Below are positions 9,188 to 18,555 of a stretch of 25,850 nucleotides of DNA, in pieces. The stretch lies in the NCBI GenBank assembly GCA_030849805.1, contig JASANZ010001938.1:1-25850 (forward strand), read 5' to 3'. The position numbers were made by a program, and so were the translations under genes. Numbering within the stretch: the stretch's first letter is position 1; every line of letters begins with the position of its first letter. The notes under the pieces are model-generated. The model did not search any database. It saw nothing but the letters and a program-made list of their open reading frames with translations, and was not told where the DNA came from. This stretch comes from Sergeia podlipaevii (lineage: Eukaryota; Euglenozoa; Kinetoplastea; Trypanosomatida; Trypanosomatidae).

Positions 9188-9808
9188 TCCCTATATGTGT
9201 ACTTGGTAGCGCAAGTCGCTTTCTCGTTTCTTTTCCTGCTTTTCACCCTGAATATGTATAACAGTGTCGAAGGTTTCCTTTATTGTGAAATAGAGAGTGG
9301 AGAAAAAAAAAATATCAGGCAATTCAATGCACAACTCAAGAGCAAAATTGTGTGAGAGTCCTCACAAGTATATCTTCTTTAAAAAAGCTCTCTACATATT
9401 GAGAAAAGGAAGAAGAAACAGCAGTTCAAACAAAATTTAACATTCTCTATGAAATGGAAAAGAAAGTGCAAAAGCAGGGAACAACATCCGGCGTTATCAT
9501 AAGCTCACTGGCCAATTCCTCTAATAGCACTGTAGCATATCTATGTATATATGTAAACGACATTTTCTGCGTGGCTGGAGCACGCTGTCTTCTCTCCCCT
9601 TGTTCATTTGCTTCTTACAAATACAAGATAACTCTATTCCAGTGGAAGCAAAAAAAAAAAAAAATGATAGGAAAACAGTACTCACTGAACAAGATAAAAG
9701 GCACAAGAGCAAATGTGTAAAAGTTTTCTTTAAAAAATGCGCTTACGCAGAAAGAGGAGTCATCTCCTTTATTCTTCATTTTTATCATTATTTAATGACG
9801 CGCTAGTA
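9188..9808. other. Intergenic spacer, 621 bp
   Basis: Spacer between the AT-hook gene and the PPR gene. It carries a T-rich tract on the coding strand (plus about 9291-9312) feeding the PPR splice acceptor, and another A-run on plus at about 9650-9664. No gene is credible here. Confidence 0.6.
9278..9279 (-). promoter_or_regulatory. Candidate trans-splice acceptor for the PPR gene
   Basis: Minus-strand pyrimidine tract (plus 9291-9312, including a 10-nt T-run) followed by the first AG at 9278-9279; predicted 5' UTR about 90 nt. Confidence 0.45.
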
Positions 9809-10336
9809 CTACAGCAGACCCCTTAGGGGATTGTTTAGATAGTCAAGCTTCTTCGCTGCGCTTAACTTTTCCCAGCGCGTGCACAGAAAGTCCATTCGTT
9901 CTCTAAGACCCATCGTTCGCACAGACGGATGCGCCTTGAGAATTTCATAAGCAAAAGAGGCTACTGGCACATCACCTGTAATGTCACGCCCTTGCATTCG
10001 CTCTGCCATACTCATCACCTCCTTCTCCCGCTCTGCAGTCATGTATGCTGGTCGAGCTGAAGGAAACTCATTGGTAGCAACATCAGCTTCCCCAAGCTTC
10101 TCATCGCTTACGTCGTCGTGGACAATCGCCACCTGTGCTGGTCTTGTGTTCTTCTTTTTCACCACGTGCGTAGCTCTAGGGGTGGATGCCGTGCGCTTGT
10201 TCTTTGCTCCTGGTGGGCGACCTAAGCGCTTTGAGGTGGCAGCCGGACTCACTGCTGCTGTTGCTGCCGCCGCTGCTTTTGCTGCTGAAGAACGCCCCAC
10301 AGCTGCGCCAAGACGCCAGCTCAGTAGTCGAAACAT
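9809..10336 (-). CDS. Small AT-hook/HMG-box-like protein, probably mitochondrial, 175 aa
   Basis: The first ATG is at 10336; the frame is open further upstream only from a TTG. The N-terminus MFRLLSWRLGAAVGRSSAAK is basic, hydrophobic and free of acidic residues, a plausible mitochondrial presequence. Residues about 36-48 contain an AT-hook-like core (GRPPGAKNKR) flanked by more Lys/Arg. The C-terminal 54 residues (about 122-175), with FAYEILKAHPSVRTMGLRER, then RWEKLSAAKKLDYL, follow the HMG-box pattern of a helix, 'P', then a W-x-x-L-S-x-x-x-K-x-x-Y helix. DNA binding is inferred. Small basic kinetoplast-associated proteins (KAPs) that package mitochondrial kDNA are a natural comparison. 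A nuclear chromatin role is possible if the presequence call is wrong. Confidence 0.72.
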   Translation of the reverse strand: MFRLLSWRLGAAVGRSSAAKAAAAATAAVSPAATSKRLGRPPGAKNKRTASTPRATHVVKKKNTRPAQVAIVHDDVSDEKLGEADVATNEFPSARPAYMTAEREKEVMSMAERMQGRDITGDVPVASFAYEILKAHPSVRTMGLRERMDFLCTRWEKLSAAKKLDYLNNPLRGLL

Positions 10337-11653
10337 GACTTGTACGGCGTATGAAACTAAAAAAGGATAAATCAAAAAAGGTATATGTCGGCTACTAAAT
10401 ATTCAGCTGCAGGCTACGTACTATTGAATATACAGTGAGTTTTAACTCAAAATAAATATTGAAAAAAAAACACTACTACGATCTGCCCAACACTGATAAT
10501 GGAGCTGAGTGTATCATGTATGTGGAATAAAATGAATTATGGAAAGAAAAGAGAAAATAAAATAATAATAAATCCAAATGCATCACTCATAAAACCCAAA
10601 GCCAAAAAAAGGACAAAAAAAAAGGACGCATAAGTCTTCAACGAACAAATATAAAGTCACAGAAAAAGACAACTGATAAAATAATGGCAAAAAACGTTTC
10701 AAGAGAGGCAAAGAAGAGCAGGACTGCAATGCAGAGTTATCCAGGCAAATAAAGAGTACCCTTCAGCCAGAGAAGAAGAGAAGAGCACTCAAGGAGGGAA
10801 AGAGAGACGATGAGATACACCGCCAGTGTGGGGAGAAGAGAGAGATGAGGGTACCTTGAGCAAAGGCATGTCGTCCAGGAAGGTTCCCTAATGAAGTTCT
10901 GAGTAGTGGTTAATGATGTGAGTAAGGAGGAAAGAAAGAATGAGAAGAGGTGCCTTTAAGGAGTACTCGCGTACGCTGAAGAGATGTGAGAGAAGTGTGA
11001 CGATGTGCCGTTGAGCTGAGATGAGAGAACAGTATTTTAAAAATAATTATTGGCTTTCAGAGAAAAGTGAAAAGGAAGGAAGAAAAATAAAGGCTCGCAG
11101 ATATGACAGCATTCACTACGTACCAGCATGGTGCGTTCTTCCGTGCATAAATATATTATCCATTATCATTTTCCTTTCTGGCTTCACCTCCATTTTTTCA
11201 ACGGATATACCTCTCCATATCTCTATTCACCTTTTCAAAAGATAATGATTGATGTTTATATTAGTAAGTTAATTACGTTACAGCACTCCTTAAACGAGGC
11301 TTCACCCAATCAAGTTGAAGTCTGTTCCACTTTCTATGCTCCAATCATTCCTTCCATCATAAAGAGCAGAAAAAGAAAGCATGTGCAAACAGTGTATCCA
11401 TTCAAGCGAGAGAAAAAAATGGAGAGATACGCTCTCCCTACAATTCTTTGTTCTACCCACAACTTTCGTTCTCAACTACCAAGAAAAAGAGAGACCCAAA
11501 CGGGAAATTATGTTCTTCAGCTTGCAAAAGCGCGAGGCAAAACAGAAACAACAAAATGAATACACAAAGGCGCCAAGTCGCCATACTAGGTACGTGTGCA
11601 TCGAGTATAGTAGATGGAAAGAATTATGTCAAAAAAAAACTGTGATCAACCAT
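10337..11653. other. Long intergenic spacer, 1317 bp
   Basis: The longest spacer between genes here. Plus-strand purines dominate at about 10440-11030 (many A-runs and GAGAAG-type tracts), meaning the coding strand is very pyrimidine-rich. The right half should be the 3' UTR of the RNA-binding protein gene. Small frames exist on the plus strand (for example 11128-11559) but have no recognisable domain and run against the array, so I do not call them. A low-complexity regulatory UTR is the simplest reading. Confidence 0.55.
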
Positions 11654-12628
11654 CTAGTAGCGGTGGTGTGTGCGCGAGGCCGCGGAAGGGGGAGCGGTGT
11701 AAGGTGGAGGCTGTGTGGAATCTTGAAGGAGATTTCGCGGTGGCGCAGATCGAAAAAACGAAGGCGGCACTGAGCTAACCGTTGTCGGCAATTGTGGTGG
11801 TAGTGGCGGTGGTGGAGGAGGAGGAGGAGGTGCCGGTACAGGTGTAGGCACCAAGTTCTGTGGGGTCGGAGCTGGTACAAGTTGCATGGCTGGACCGCAA
11901 ATAGTAAGCAAGCCTACACGTGTGCGGTCAAGTCTGGCTGCAAACACGCGTGGATCGCCGTTGAACAGCTGCGGAGGGCATAGTGCCGCCGGTAAGCACA
12001 CAAACATATCAGGATCTGATAGCGATGGCGGCGCAGCCGGCGCCGTTGTTGTTGGGATCGGAGCTGGAGGTAGAGATGTGGGGAGTGGGGCAGGGTAGAG
12101 AGACGGCGCGCCGTCAGCGCTAAATTCATCCAACTGCTCGTTGCGACGATGACGACGCCGACGGCGACGAGAATCAGAGTCTGAAGAAGAGCGCGAATAC
12201 GACGAGTGGGAGGAAATCCTAGAGCCAGAGCGGTCTCTGTCATCACGGCTGCGGTGGCGCCGTCGCTCTCGTTTGCTGCCCTTCTCATCTTTACGATGAC
12301 GGCTTTCGCGGGGGTCACTTTTCTCTAACTTGACGCCTTTACCGGAGACTGAAGTGTCCTCCGATTCGTCGCGATGCGATGCTTCAACTGTAAGTTCTAC
12401 TCCACGAAAAAAGAAGGGGCCCTGCTGCAAAAAATTGGGCATATCACGCTCAAATGTCAACCAGCCAAAGTTACGAGAGCCTCCATTGGGTCGCTTTTGA
12501 AGGATAAAGCGCTTTACTGGGCCGTAAAGCGCAAAGTGCGCCTCAACATCCTTGGCGGTGCACAAAGATGGTAAATGGGCCACAAAGAAGTTGCTATCTG
12601 GCTTATTTTGATACAGTTTGTGGGGCAT
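11654..12628 (-). CDS. RRM domain, SR-like RNA-binding protein, 324 aa
   Basis: An N-terminal RNA-recognition motif spans residues about 13-84. RNP2 reads NFFVAHLP (13-20) and RNP1 reads RNFGWLTF (52-59). The aromatic positions are kept, though Asn replaces the usual Gly in RNP1. Residues about 102-163 form an Arg/Ser/Glu-rich, partly RS-like tract ending in an Arg run. The C-terminal half is Pro-rich with a nine-proline run near residue 270 and no further domain. This is the build of an SR-type splicing or mRNA-handling factor, probably nuclear. The start is the ATG at 12628; the frame upstream begins only at a TTG and lies within the predicted 5' UTR. The target RNAs and complex cannot be told from sequence. 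Confidence 0.85.
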   Translation of the reverse strand: MPHKLYQNKPDSNFFVAHLPSLCTAKDVEAHFALYGPVKRFILQKRPNGGSRNFGWLTFERDMPNFLQQGPFFFRGVELTVEASHRDESEDTSVSGKGVKLEKSDPRESRHRKDEKGSKRERRRHRSRDDRDRSGSRISSHSSYSRSSSDSDSRRRRRRHRRNEQLDEFSADGAPSLYPAPLPTSLPPAPIPTTTAPAAPPSLSDPDMFVCLPAALCPPQLFNGDPRVFAARLDRTRVGLLTICGPAMQLVPAPTPQNLVPTPVPAPPPPPPPPPLPPQLPTTVSSVPPSFFRSAPPRNLLQDSTQPPPYTAPPSAASRTHHRY

Positions 12629-13735
12629 TGGCCAACAAAGACACAAAAAAAAATTGTACCTCCTTCAGGACACGGACTTACGCTCACAGAGAGCTTTTAA
12701 AAAAAGTCAGCTGCGCGCGCAAATCTAAAAAAAAAAAAAAAAAGCGGCGTGTTAACCTTGTTCACTACGCTCGTGCGGTAATCGCGTTATGCACCCCCTT
12801 CTTTGTTATAACTTGAGTACTAATTGTTAAGCTATAATAGCTTTTAGAAAAAAAAGGAAAAAAAAATGAAAGACAACTACGATGTGAACACATATGCAGA
12901 AAAGCAAAAAACACAAGCACAATCATACGTAAGAAGAGAATAGCACCCACAAAAAAAAGAACATACCTCTTTCAAGCGCGAGCCGCCACTACCTACAAAA
13001 CAAAAAATGTCTCTTGCCGGTCTTACCGTTGTGAAAAAACAACAACTGATAGTTAAATGGTATTCCCACATTAGAGAAGAGTTATTTACTAATAATAGTG
13101 CCCATTAAAGGGAGGCAAAAGATAGCTGTTTCACGCACCAACACATACACAATATTCGCGCATTCCATGCCTCCCTTTAGTATCTGCTGGGTCTTCGGGG
13201 TTATCACATCGTGTGTCTTGGTACTACTTATCAACAGTACAGTTCGCTGTTTTCACTTTTTCTCTTTTTCGTCTTGTGAAGTGTATCCTCTCGGACAGCT
13301 CCTCAGAGAAACCACATCACCTTTCACTCTATATAAATATATAATTTTTTTTTCCCATACCACGTCAAAACATTTAGAGAATATTTTTACTCATGTGAAC
13401 TACCCCCTTCTCTCTCTTCAGTCACCTCCCGCTTGGAGCACAAACACTTACACAAGCCAACAAACATGTGTGTGTGTTTTGTGCATTTTTGTGTATTGCC
13501 ATAGAGACTGTGGAGAAGTCAAGAAGTCACAGGCAAGTACGGCACAAACATACATCTCTTTCGGCTACTGTTGTTGTAGTAGTTTTCTCCCCTTCACCAG
13601 AATCATCACCATCATCCCCAAATAGACTCAGTCTTGAGTGTATAATGTGCGCCGTTGGGTGGCTCTTGTCTTGCTCAGATTCCTTTCTTTTCTCTTTCCC
13701 TTCTCTTCGTTCTTCGCCCATCCCTACCAAGGGCT
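12629..13735. other. Long intergenic spacer, 1107 bp
   Basis: Non-coding between CCT gamma and the RNA-binding protein gene. The left part carries the splice signals of the RNA-binding protein gene, including a 17-nt A-run on plus at 12727-12743. From about 13100 to 13735 the plus strand becomes pyrimidine-rich, so the mRNA sense is purine-rich, consistent with the CCT-gamma 3' UTR. A 175-codon plus-strand frame (13098-13625) lacks domains and lies against the array; I do not call it. Confidence 0.55.
12725..12743 (-). promoter_or_regulatory. Trans-splice acceptor signal of the RNA-binding protein gene
   Basis: On the minus strand a run of 17 T (plus 12727-12743) is followed at once by AG (12725-12726). 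This is an exemplary trypanosomatid polypyrimidine-AG signal and gives a 5' UTR of about 96 nt. It confirms the transcribed direction of this spacer. Confidence 0.6.
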
Positions 13736-15394
13736 TTACTCGTTGGGGTTGGCGGCATCGGGATCCTCCTCCTGTGCAGCAGGGGCAGCAGCCTTCTTCT
13801 CATGGCGAAGCTTGGTGCCAGACACCACATCATCAACGCGGAGAATCATGGAGGCAGCCTCGATGGCAGTCTTGAATGCCTGAATCTTCACGGACGCGGG
13901 CTCGAGAATCTTGATGTCGCGCACATCCACGATCTCGCCAGTTTGGCCGTTAATACCCCAGTACCAGCCCCCGGGAGTGTTATGGCGAGCACGAAGATCG
14001 GTGACAGTGCGGATCACGTTGGCGCCGCAGTTGCTGGTAAGGATACGGGGGACCACCTCTAGCGCCATAGCTACTGCCTGGTATGCAGCCTGCTCCACGC
14101 CGCTGATCGTCTTCGCCTTCGCCATCAACTGTGCGGACACGTGCATCTCGCAGGAAGCCGCGCCATATACAATGCGGGGTTCGAGAATAATGTTCCTGGC
14201 AACGCACATGGCATCGTGAAGGTTGCGCTCCATCTCGTTGAGGGTATCCTTGCTAGCGCCACGAAGAAGGATGCTGCAGGCAGAGCCAGTGGGGCAGCCG
14301 GTGATGAAGGTGAAGTACTCATCGCCGATCTTCTTGATTTCAAAAAGACCAGCCTTGCCGATGTGCTCCTCGGTGAGCTCCTCGACGCGACTAACGATGG
14401 TGGCTCCGGTGGCACGAGCAATACGGTTGTTGTCCGTCTTGCGGAGGCGACGGATGCAAGTGATGCCGGCCTTGTAAAAGAAGTGAGCAGCTAGGTCAGA
14501 AGCCCCCTTCTCGGTGATGACCACGTCCGGCTTGAAGGATATAACAACGTTGCAGATGGTACGCACGTAGTCCTCCTCTTGCTTCAGGAGGGCCTCCCAA
14601 TCGGTATCCTTGGTCACCTCGACGTTAATCGCCGTCTCAGGCTTCTTATACTCCAGAGGGCAGTCAAGAAGCAGAATACGTGGGTTCTCAATGTGGCGGC
14701 GCATCTTCTGGTGGATGTGGTCCTTGTTGAACATGACGCCGTCGAGCACCTGGCTATCATTAATAGAGCCACCAGGAATCTTCTCCACCTTGGCGTAGCG
14801 CTTGATATCAATATCCTTCACGCCAGTCACCTTGTTCACCTGCACCACGCGCAGGGTAGCCTCCACAGCCATACGGCACATAAGCTCCTCCTCACGGGAG
14901 TTGAACTTGGTGCCCAGGCAGGCGCGCACCACGTCGGCAAGCTGGTCCTTGTCTTCAGGGTTAATGCTGGTAGCAACCTTCTCCACGGCAACGAGGGCAT
15001 CGCCAAGGGCAAGGGTGAAACCTTTGACAATCTTGAGGGGGTGGATATTGCGCTCCAGCAAAGGCTGAGCCAGACTCAGGATCTCACCAGTAAGGATAAT
15101 GACAGAGGTGGTGCCATCACCTACCTCCTCGTCCTGCGCGCGGGCAAGCTCGAGCATGTGTTTCGCGGCAGGGTGCACAACATCGATCTCACGAAGAATG
15201 CAGTTGCCGTCGTTGGTCAAAACAGTGCCACCCATGGGATCTAAGATCATCTTAAGCATGGCGCACGGACCTAGGGTGCTGCTGATCAGACTGGCGACCG
15301 TTTTTGCAGCCTCGATGTTGTTCATCTGAGCCTTGCGACCAGACTCACGCTCAACCTTCTGGTTGACAACAATAACAGGTTGCTGGCCGTTCAT
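13736..15394 (-). CDS. CCT3: T-complex protein 1 subunit gamma (CCT3), 552 aa
   Basis: Gamma subunit of the cytosolic chaperonin TRiC/CCT, the eight-subunit double ring that folds actin, tubulin and other proteins using ATP. The N-terminus (PVIVVNQKVERESGRKAQ) is characteristic of the gamma subunit. Nucleotide-binding hallmarks are present: STLGP (about 39-43), the DGG/GDG-type motif region with TNDG (60-63), and EEVGDGTTS (89-97). The C-terminal domain has GWYWGINGQTGEIVD and an AIEAASMILRVDD signature near residues 515-535. Length matches the usual ~545-560 residues, with a family-typical disordered acidic tail. Start is the ATG at 15394. The gene sits next to the sirtuin; I recall this adjacency from other trypanosomatids but have not checked it. 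High abundance is expected given the tubulin-rich cytoskeleton. Confidence 0.97.
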   Translation of the reverse strand: MNGQQPVIVVNQKVERESGRKAQMNNIEAAKTVASLISSTLGPCAMLKMILDPMGGTVLTNDGNCILREIDVVHPAAKHMLELARAQDEEVGDGTTSVIILTGEILSLAQPLLERNIHPLKIVKGFTLALGDALVAVEKVATSINPEDKDQLADVVRACLGTKFNSREEELMCRMAVEATLRVVQVNKVTGVKDIDIKRYAKVEKIPGGSINDSQVLDGVMFNKDHIHQKMRRHIENPRILLLDCPLEYKKPETAINVEVTKDTDWEALLKQEEDYVRTICNVVISFKPDVVITEKGASDLAAHFFYKAGITCIRRLRKTDNNRIARATGATIVSRVEELTEEHIGKAGLFEIKKIGDEYFTFITGCPTGSACSILLRGASKDTLNEMERNLHDAMCVARNIILEPRIVYGAASCEMHVSAQLMAKAKTISGVEQAAYQAVAMALEVVPRILTSNCGANVIRTVTDLRARHNTPGGWYWGINGQTGEIVDVRDIKILEPASVKIQAFKTAIEAASMILRVDDVVSGTKLRHEKKAAAPAAQEEDPDAANPNE

Positions 15395-15792
15395 TGTGGT
15401 GTACGTTCAGCGTAAATGTGTGTTTCGTGCCGGTGTGTAGAGAAACAAGTTAAAATAAATAAAAATAGTGGAAAGAGCTATCTTCTATGTAAAAAAAAAG
15501 ATCTCTTCGTACTAGAGTTGAGAATAAAATACTTTTAAATAATGAAAGAAAACAGTACCGTTTTTGCAAGTGAAGAAAAAAGACATAATTGCTTAAAGAC
15601 GCATGATTTACAGACAGTTGCGCACCTATGCTTTCCCCTCAAGCAGCGAAAGCAAAAGGGCTTTCAAATGCAATTCAAGAACAATAATAACAATAAACTG
15701 GTGTTACAACAAATTGTAAAGATGGTTCTTACGTAACACCGTGTGCGCGCGCGTGCCTGCAGTTTGCGCAGATTCTAAATAACATCAAATGT
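15395..15792. other. Intergenic spacer, 398 bp
   Basis: Spacer between sirtuin and CCT gamma. A 9-nt A-run on plus (15491-15499) followed leftwards by CT at 15485-15486 is the best candidate for the CCT-gamma splice acceptor (5' UTR about 90 nt). The right portion, including a GC-alternating stretch about 15743-15753, is the sirtuin 3' flank. Nothing else seen. Confidence 0.55.
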
Positions 15793-16749
15793 TTATATCT
15801 CAACCTTTGGGAGTGCATCCTTCCCCAACAGCTGCCTCACAAGCTCCGAGATGACAGTTGCAGTGCTAGTGGTATCAATCTTTAGGTCTTCCATGCCGTC
15901 CGCACGTGTCGTCCCTGCATTGATAATTGCAATTGGTATGTTTGCTTCCTTTGCAGCCAAAACATAACGATACGCACTATACACTTGAAGAGATGTCCCA
16001 AGACACACAAGGCACGACGCCTCGTGTAGTGCACCAATCGACTCCCTCACACGTGGAAGGGGCACGTTCTCGCCAAAGAGAACGACATGCGGTTTTAAAT
16101 ATCCGCCGCACTTGGGGCACCCAATTAACTTCATCGAATGCACAAGCTCACTGGGGGCATTGTAATCGCCATCAGGACGCATGCGCGAGGTGTCCATGAT
16201 GTACTCTTCGTATAGAGGACCGTTGATCTCTCGGAGTACGCGCTGCAGAATCACGCGTGGCATCACCTCGCCACACTCAAGACATACCACTTGGTGAATG
16301 TTGCCATGCACTTCTGACAGAGGTGCATCACTTGCCGTGTACTTGAAGTACCCTCCCTCAGACGCATCCCCAACACCCCCGTGTGCAGCAAGATGATGAA
16401 GGCCATCAACATTCTGCGTGATTACTCGTGAAACAATACCAGCCTTGCAAAGCGCATAGAGCCCCATGTGAGTCGGGTTACATGAAGCGCCAGACATGGT
16501 TGAATACCCCATCATACTTCGTGCCCAGTAGCGCTTCTTCTCATAATCGTTTCGCATAAACTGCTGAAATGTCAAAGGAACGAAGTCCTCCCGTCGATAA
16601 CGACCGTGCGGCCCGCGATAATCTGGAATTCCGCTCTCGGTGCTACATCCAGCACCAGTTAGTACAACACAACCCTTGCCACCACCCACACGTTCCAGAA
16701 ACCCCAAAAGAAGTGCATCAGTTTGCCTTGTGCACCTAGTAGACCGCAT
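15793..16749 (-). CDS. SIR2rp2: Class II (SIRT4/SIR2rp2-like) NAD-dependent sirtuin, 318 aa
   Basis: NAD-dependent protein deacylase or ADP-ribosyltransferase of the Sir2 family. Visible motifs are [16 protein letters not shown] at residues 32-47 (NAD binding), TQNVDGLH at 111-118, the catalytic His in EVHGN at about 148, and four zinc-ligand cysteines as CxxC pairs at 156/159 and 211/214. VLFGE near 223-227 and GTSLQVYSA follow. The DYRGP wording and the spacing of motifs fit class II sirtuins; in Trypanosoma and Leishmania these are the mitochondrial SIR2-related protein 2 group. A Gly/Asp-rich insert lies at about 124-144 between the NAD loop and catalytic His. The start is the ATG at 16749 rather than the TTG two codons upstream. 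The N-terminus is short and basic, so mitochondrial import is plausible. Substrates are unknown. Confidence 0.93.
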   Translation of the reverse strand: MRSTRCTRQTDALLLGFLERVGGGKGCVVLTGAGCSTESGIPDYRGPHGRYRREDFVPLTFQQFMRNDYEKKRYWARSMMGYSTMSGASCNPTHMGLYALCKAGIVSRVITQNVDGLHHLAAHGGVGDASEGGYFKYTASDAPLSEVHGNIHQVVCLECGEVMPRVILQRVLREINGPLYEEYIMDTSRMRPDGDYNAPSELVHSMKLIGCPKCGGYLKPHVVLFGENVPLPRVRESIGALHEASCLVCLGTSLQVYSAYRYVLAAKEANIPIAIINAGTTRADGMEDLKIDTTSTATVISELVRQLLGKDALPKVEI

Positions 16750-17112
16750 GTTCAAGCAGCCTTCCCCTCCCCCCTCCTCTCTTCCTTTGAAGGAAAAAAA
16801 AGGTGAACTAATGGCTCGTTACTAATAAACAAGTACTTTGTGCGCACTATTTTCAGAAAAGAATGAACGCATTTCAAAAAAAAAAAAAAGAAAATGATCG
16901 AAGGCACAGTAAGTAAGGCAGGAATTGAGCAACAACAGAGAGACATAAACACAAAATATAAAACGCAGGCTGCTGACGCACTTAGGTAACAAGGTAGGGT
17001 GAGAAAATGCTAGTTAAAGTTATCTGTGAGCAAATGCCAAAAATACGCTCATACACAGTGTATAAGCGGGGAGAAAAAGAAGACAGGAGTGCATGAAGAC
17101 AACAGCAAACCG
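16750..17112. other. Intergenic spacer, 363 bp
   Basis: Spacer between the RsmH-like and sirtuin genes. Pyrimidine-rich on plus next to the sirtuin start, then A-rich tracts (for example a 13-nt A-run at about 16877-16889) giving T-runs on the coding strand. No gene seen. Confidence 0.55.
16785..16786 (-). promoter_or_regulatory. Candidate trans-splice acceptor for the sirtuin gene
   Basis: A T-rich tract on the minus strand (plus about 16789-16802) is followed by AG at 16785-16786, leaving a 5' UTR of about 35 nt to the ATG at 16749. Confidence 0.45.
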
Positions 17113-18555
17113 TTATCGCTTACCATCCTCGTCATCCCAATCAAAATCGGGATCGCGCTTGTTGCGGCGCTGAATCTTCCTCTCCTCCGGATCAACGTTT
17201 TCAAAAGTGAAGTTGTGTGCAGGGAAACCGTGAGTTTGCCCTGCGTACATGCCATTCAACCATCTCACGGAACTGTCGCGCACCTTTTCTTCCGTAAGCG
17301 TATGTGCATTCTTCAAGATGAAAGAAGACTGTTTGACCCTCGTCGCGACCCACATCTTGCTGTGCCGCGTGTGGCCGTATTTCTGCACATCCTTAATACC
17401 GATCTCCTCGGTGTAGCACAGCGTGGCATGCGGATGGGCTTCAATGGTGGTGCGAATAAGTTCCTCCTCCCACGGTAGTCTTGACATCACTACAAGCCTC
17501 CCATCATCGCGGAGAAGCAGAAGAGCATTTTGCAGGGCTTCATTCAGCTCGTATCGTTCATTGTTGATCACGCAGCGGAGAGATACAAGAAACCTCCATG
17601 ACATGGGGGACTTCCTACGACTTGACTGCGTCAGCCATCCATCCTCTGGGAGATCATTGCCCGCAGCCTCGATAGTTTCCAGCAGCTTTCTCGAAGCCCC
17701 AAACGGTCTGCCACTTCGCACCGCGCGAGCCAGCTTCATCGATTGCTGTGGAGTCAAGATACCATATGACGCAAGGGCACTTGAGAGAGTATGTTGAGGC
17801 ACCATATTGAGGTATTCTAATGCGCTCACGCCATGACAGAGGCCGTAGCGCATGTCAAAACCGTGGTCGTTTTCGTCATCAAGCAAAAACCCTCGCTCCG
17901 GATCTTCCAGTTGAGTAACAGACGGGCCTGGGTCGATCATAACTGCGTCGAAGGACCGCTCCCCAAAAAGTGCTTTGCTCTCTGACATGCGATTGTGAAG
18001 GAATCTAAACCGCTCGCTCCCAAATTCGGACACCATCTCCCTTGCCGCGAGCGTGGCATCGGTGTCGCAGTCCAGAGCCACAACCCGAGTGTAGGGTCTC
18101 CCGTTCTCAAGAATAGCACCGGCATGGTAGCCACCACCTAATGTGCAATCCAGTACATCATACGTTATGAGTCTCTTCAGCTTTGGCGCTGGCATCGTCG
18201 CCAACTGTCCGCTCAAGGGCATTAGTGCATTACTACTGCTTCCAGCTTTACTGTCATCGGCTTCCAGTAATGAAAGGGAGTGGGCTGGTAGGCGCAGCTT
18301 GCTGCTGTTTCGAGTTTTCCTACCAGACTTCCTACTTGAAGAGCGAGGAGATTTAGTGTCCAGTGCCCTTTGTACTGACTTTGAGCAAGGAAGCCCATCC
18401 TCAATAACTTTCTTAGCAATGTACTCTGCCATGTTCTTTGCCTCAAGCCATCGGAGGCCTCCACACACACCTTGTACAAGCTGCTTCATCATCATCGGCG
18501 GGTGCTCAACCCGGTTGACCATCGACCACCGTTGTGGAGTAACAATCCGCTTCAT
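17113..18555 (-). CDS. RsmH/MraW (METTL15)-type rRNA cytosine-N4 methyltransferase, 480 aa
   Basis: Family members methylate the N4 of a decoding-site cytosine in small-subunit rRNA (C1402 in E. coli 16S); the eukaryotic member METTL15 works on mitochondrial 12S rRNA. The signatures are clear. Residue 135 onward reads LDCTLGGGYHAGAILE (SAM motif I; bacterial DGTLGGGGHS), LDCDTDA at 161-167 (acidic ribose loop), and DAVMIDPGPSVTQLEDPERG at 203-222 then DMRYG (bacterial DLGVSSPQLDDPERGFS...DMRM). A conserved helix (LTPQQSMKLARAVRSGRPFG) and NALLLLRDDGRLVVMSRLPWEE complete the fold. The N-terminal 'HPPMMMKQLVQGV' (18-30) matches the family 'HIPVLLxEV' start, but roughly 95 residues of insertion separate it from motif I. 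The N-terminus is basic and may be a mitochondrial signal. At 480 residues it is longer than bacterial RsmH (~310). Confidence 0.92.
   Translation of the reverse strand: MKRIVTPQRWSMVNRVEHPPMMMKQLVQGVCGGLRWLEAKNMAEYIAKKVIEDGLPCSKSVQRALDTKSPRSSSRKSGRKTRNSSKLRLPAHSLSLLEADDSKAGSSSNALMPLSGQLATMPAPKLKRLITYDVLDCTLGGGYHAGAILENGRPYTRVVALDCDTDATLAAREMVSEFGSERFRFLHNRMSESKALFGERSFDAVMIDPGPSVTQLEDPERGFLLDDENDHGFDMRYGLCHGVSALEYLNMVPQHTLSSALASYGILTPQQSMKLARAVRSGRPFGASRKLLETIEAAGNDLPEDGWLTQSSRRKSPMSWRFLVSLRCVINNERYELNEALQNALLLLRDDGRLVVMSRLPWEEELIRTTIEAHPHATLCYTEEIGIKDVQKYGHTRHSKMWVATRVKQSSFILKNAHTLTEEKVRDSSVRWLNGMYAGQTHGFPAHNFTFENVDPEERKIQRRNKRDPDFDWDDEDGKR

Noticed and set aside
12629..12646. Upstream TTG start for the RNA-binding protein (similarly TTG at 10375 and 16755 for the AT-hook and sirtuin genes)
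   Set aside because: Non-ATG starts are not expected in trypanosomatid nuclear genes and an in-frame ATG follows shortly after in each case.
13098..13625. 175-codon plus-strand frame in the spacer between CCT gamma and the RNA-binding protein gene
   Set aside because: It opposes the array, has no domain, is Cys/Thr/Phe-rich from translating pyrimidine-rich UTR, and has no convincing plus-strand splice signal.
14579..15244. 221-codon plus-strand frame inside CCT gamma
   Set aside because: Antisense shadow of a clearly conserved gene; a consequence of its codon bias.
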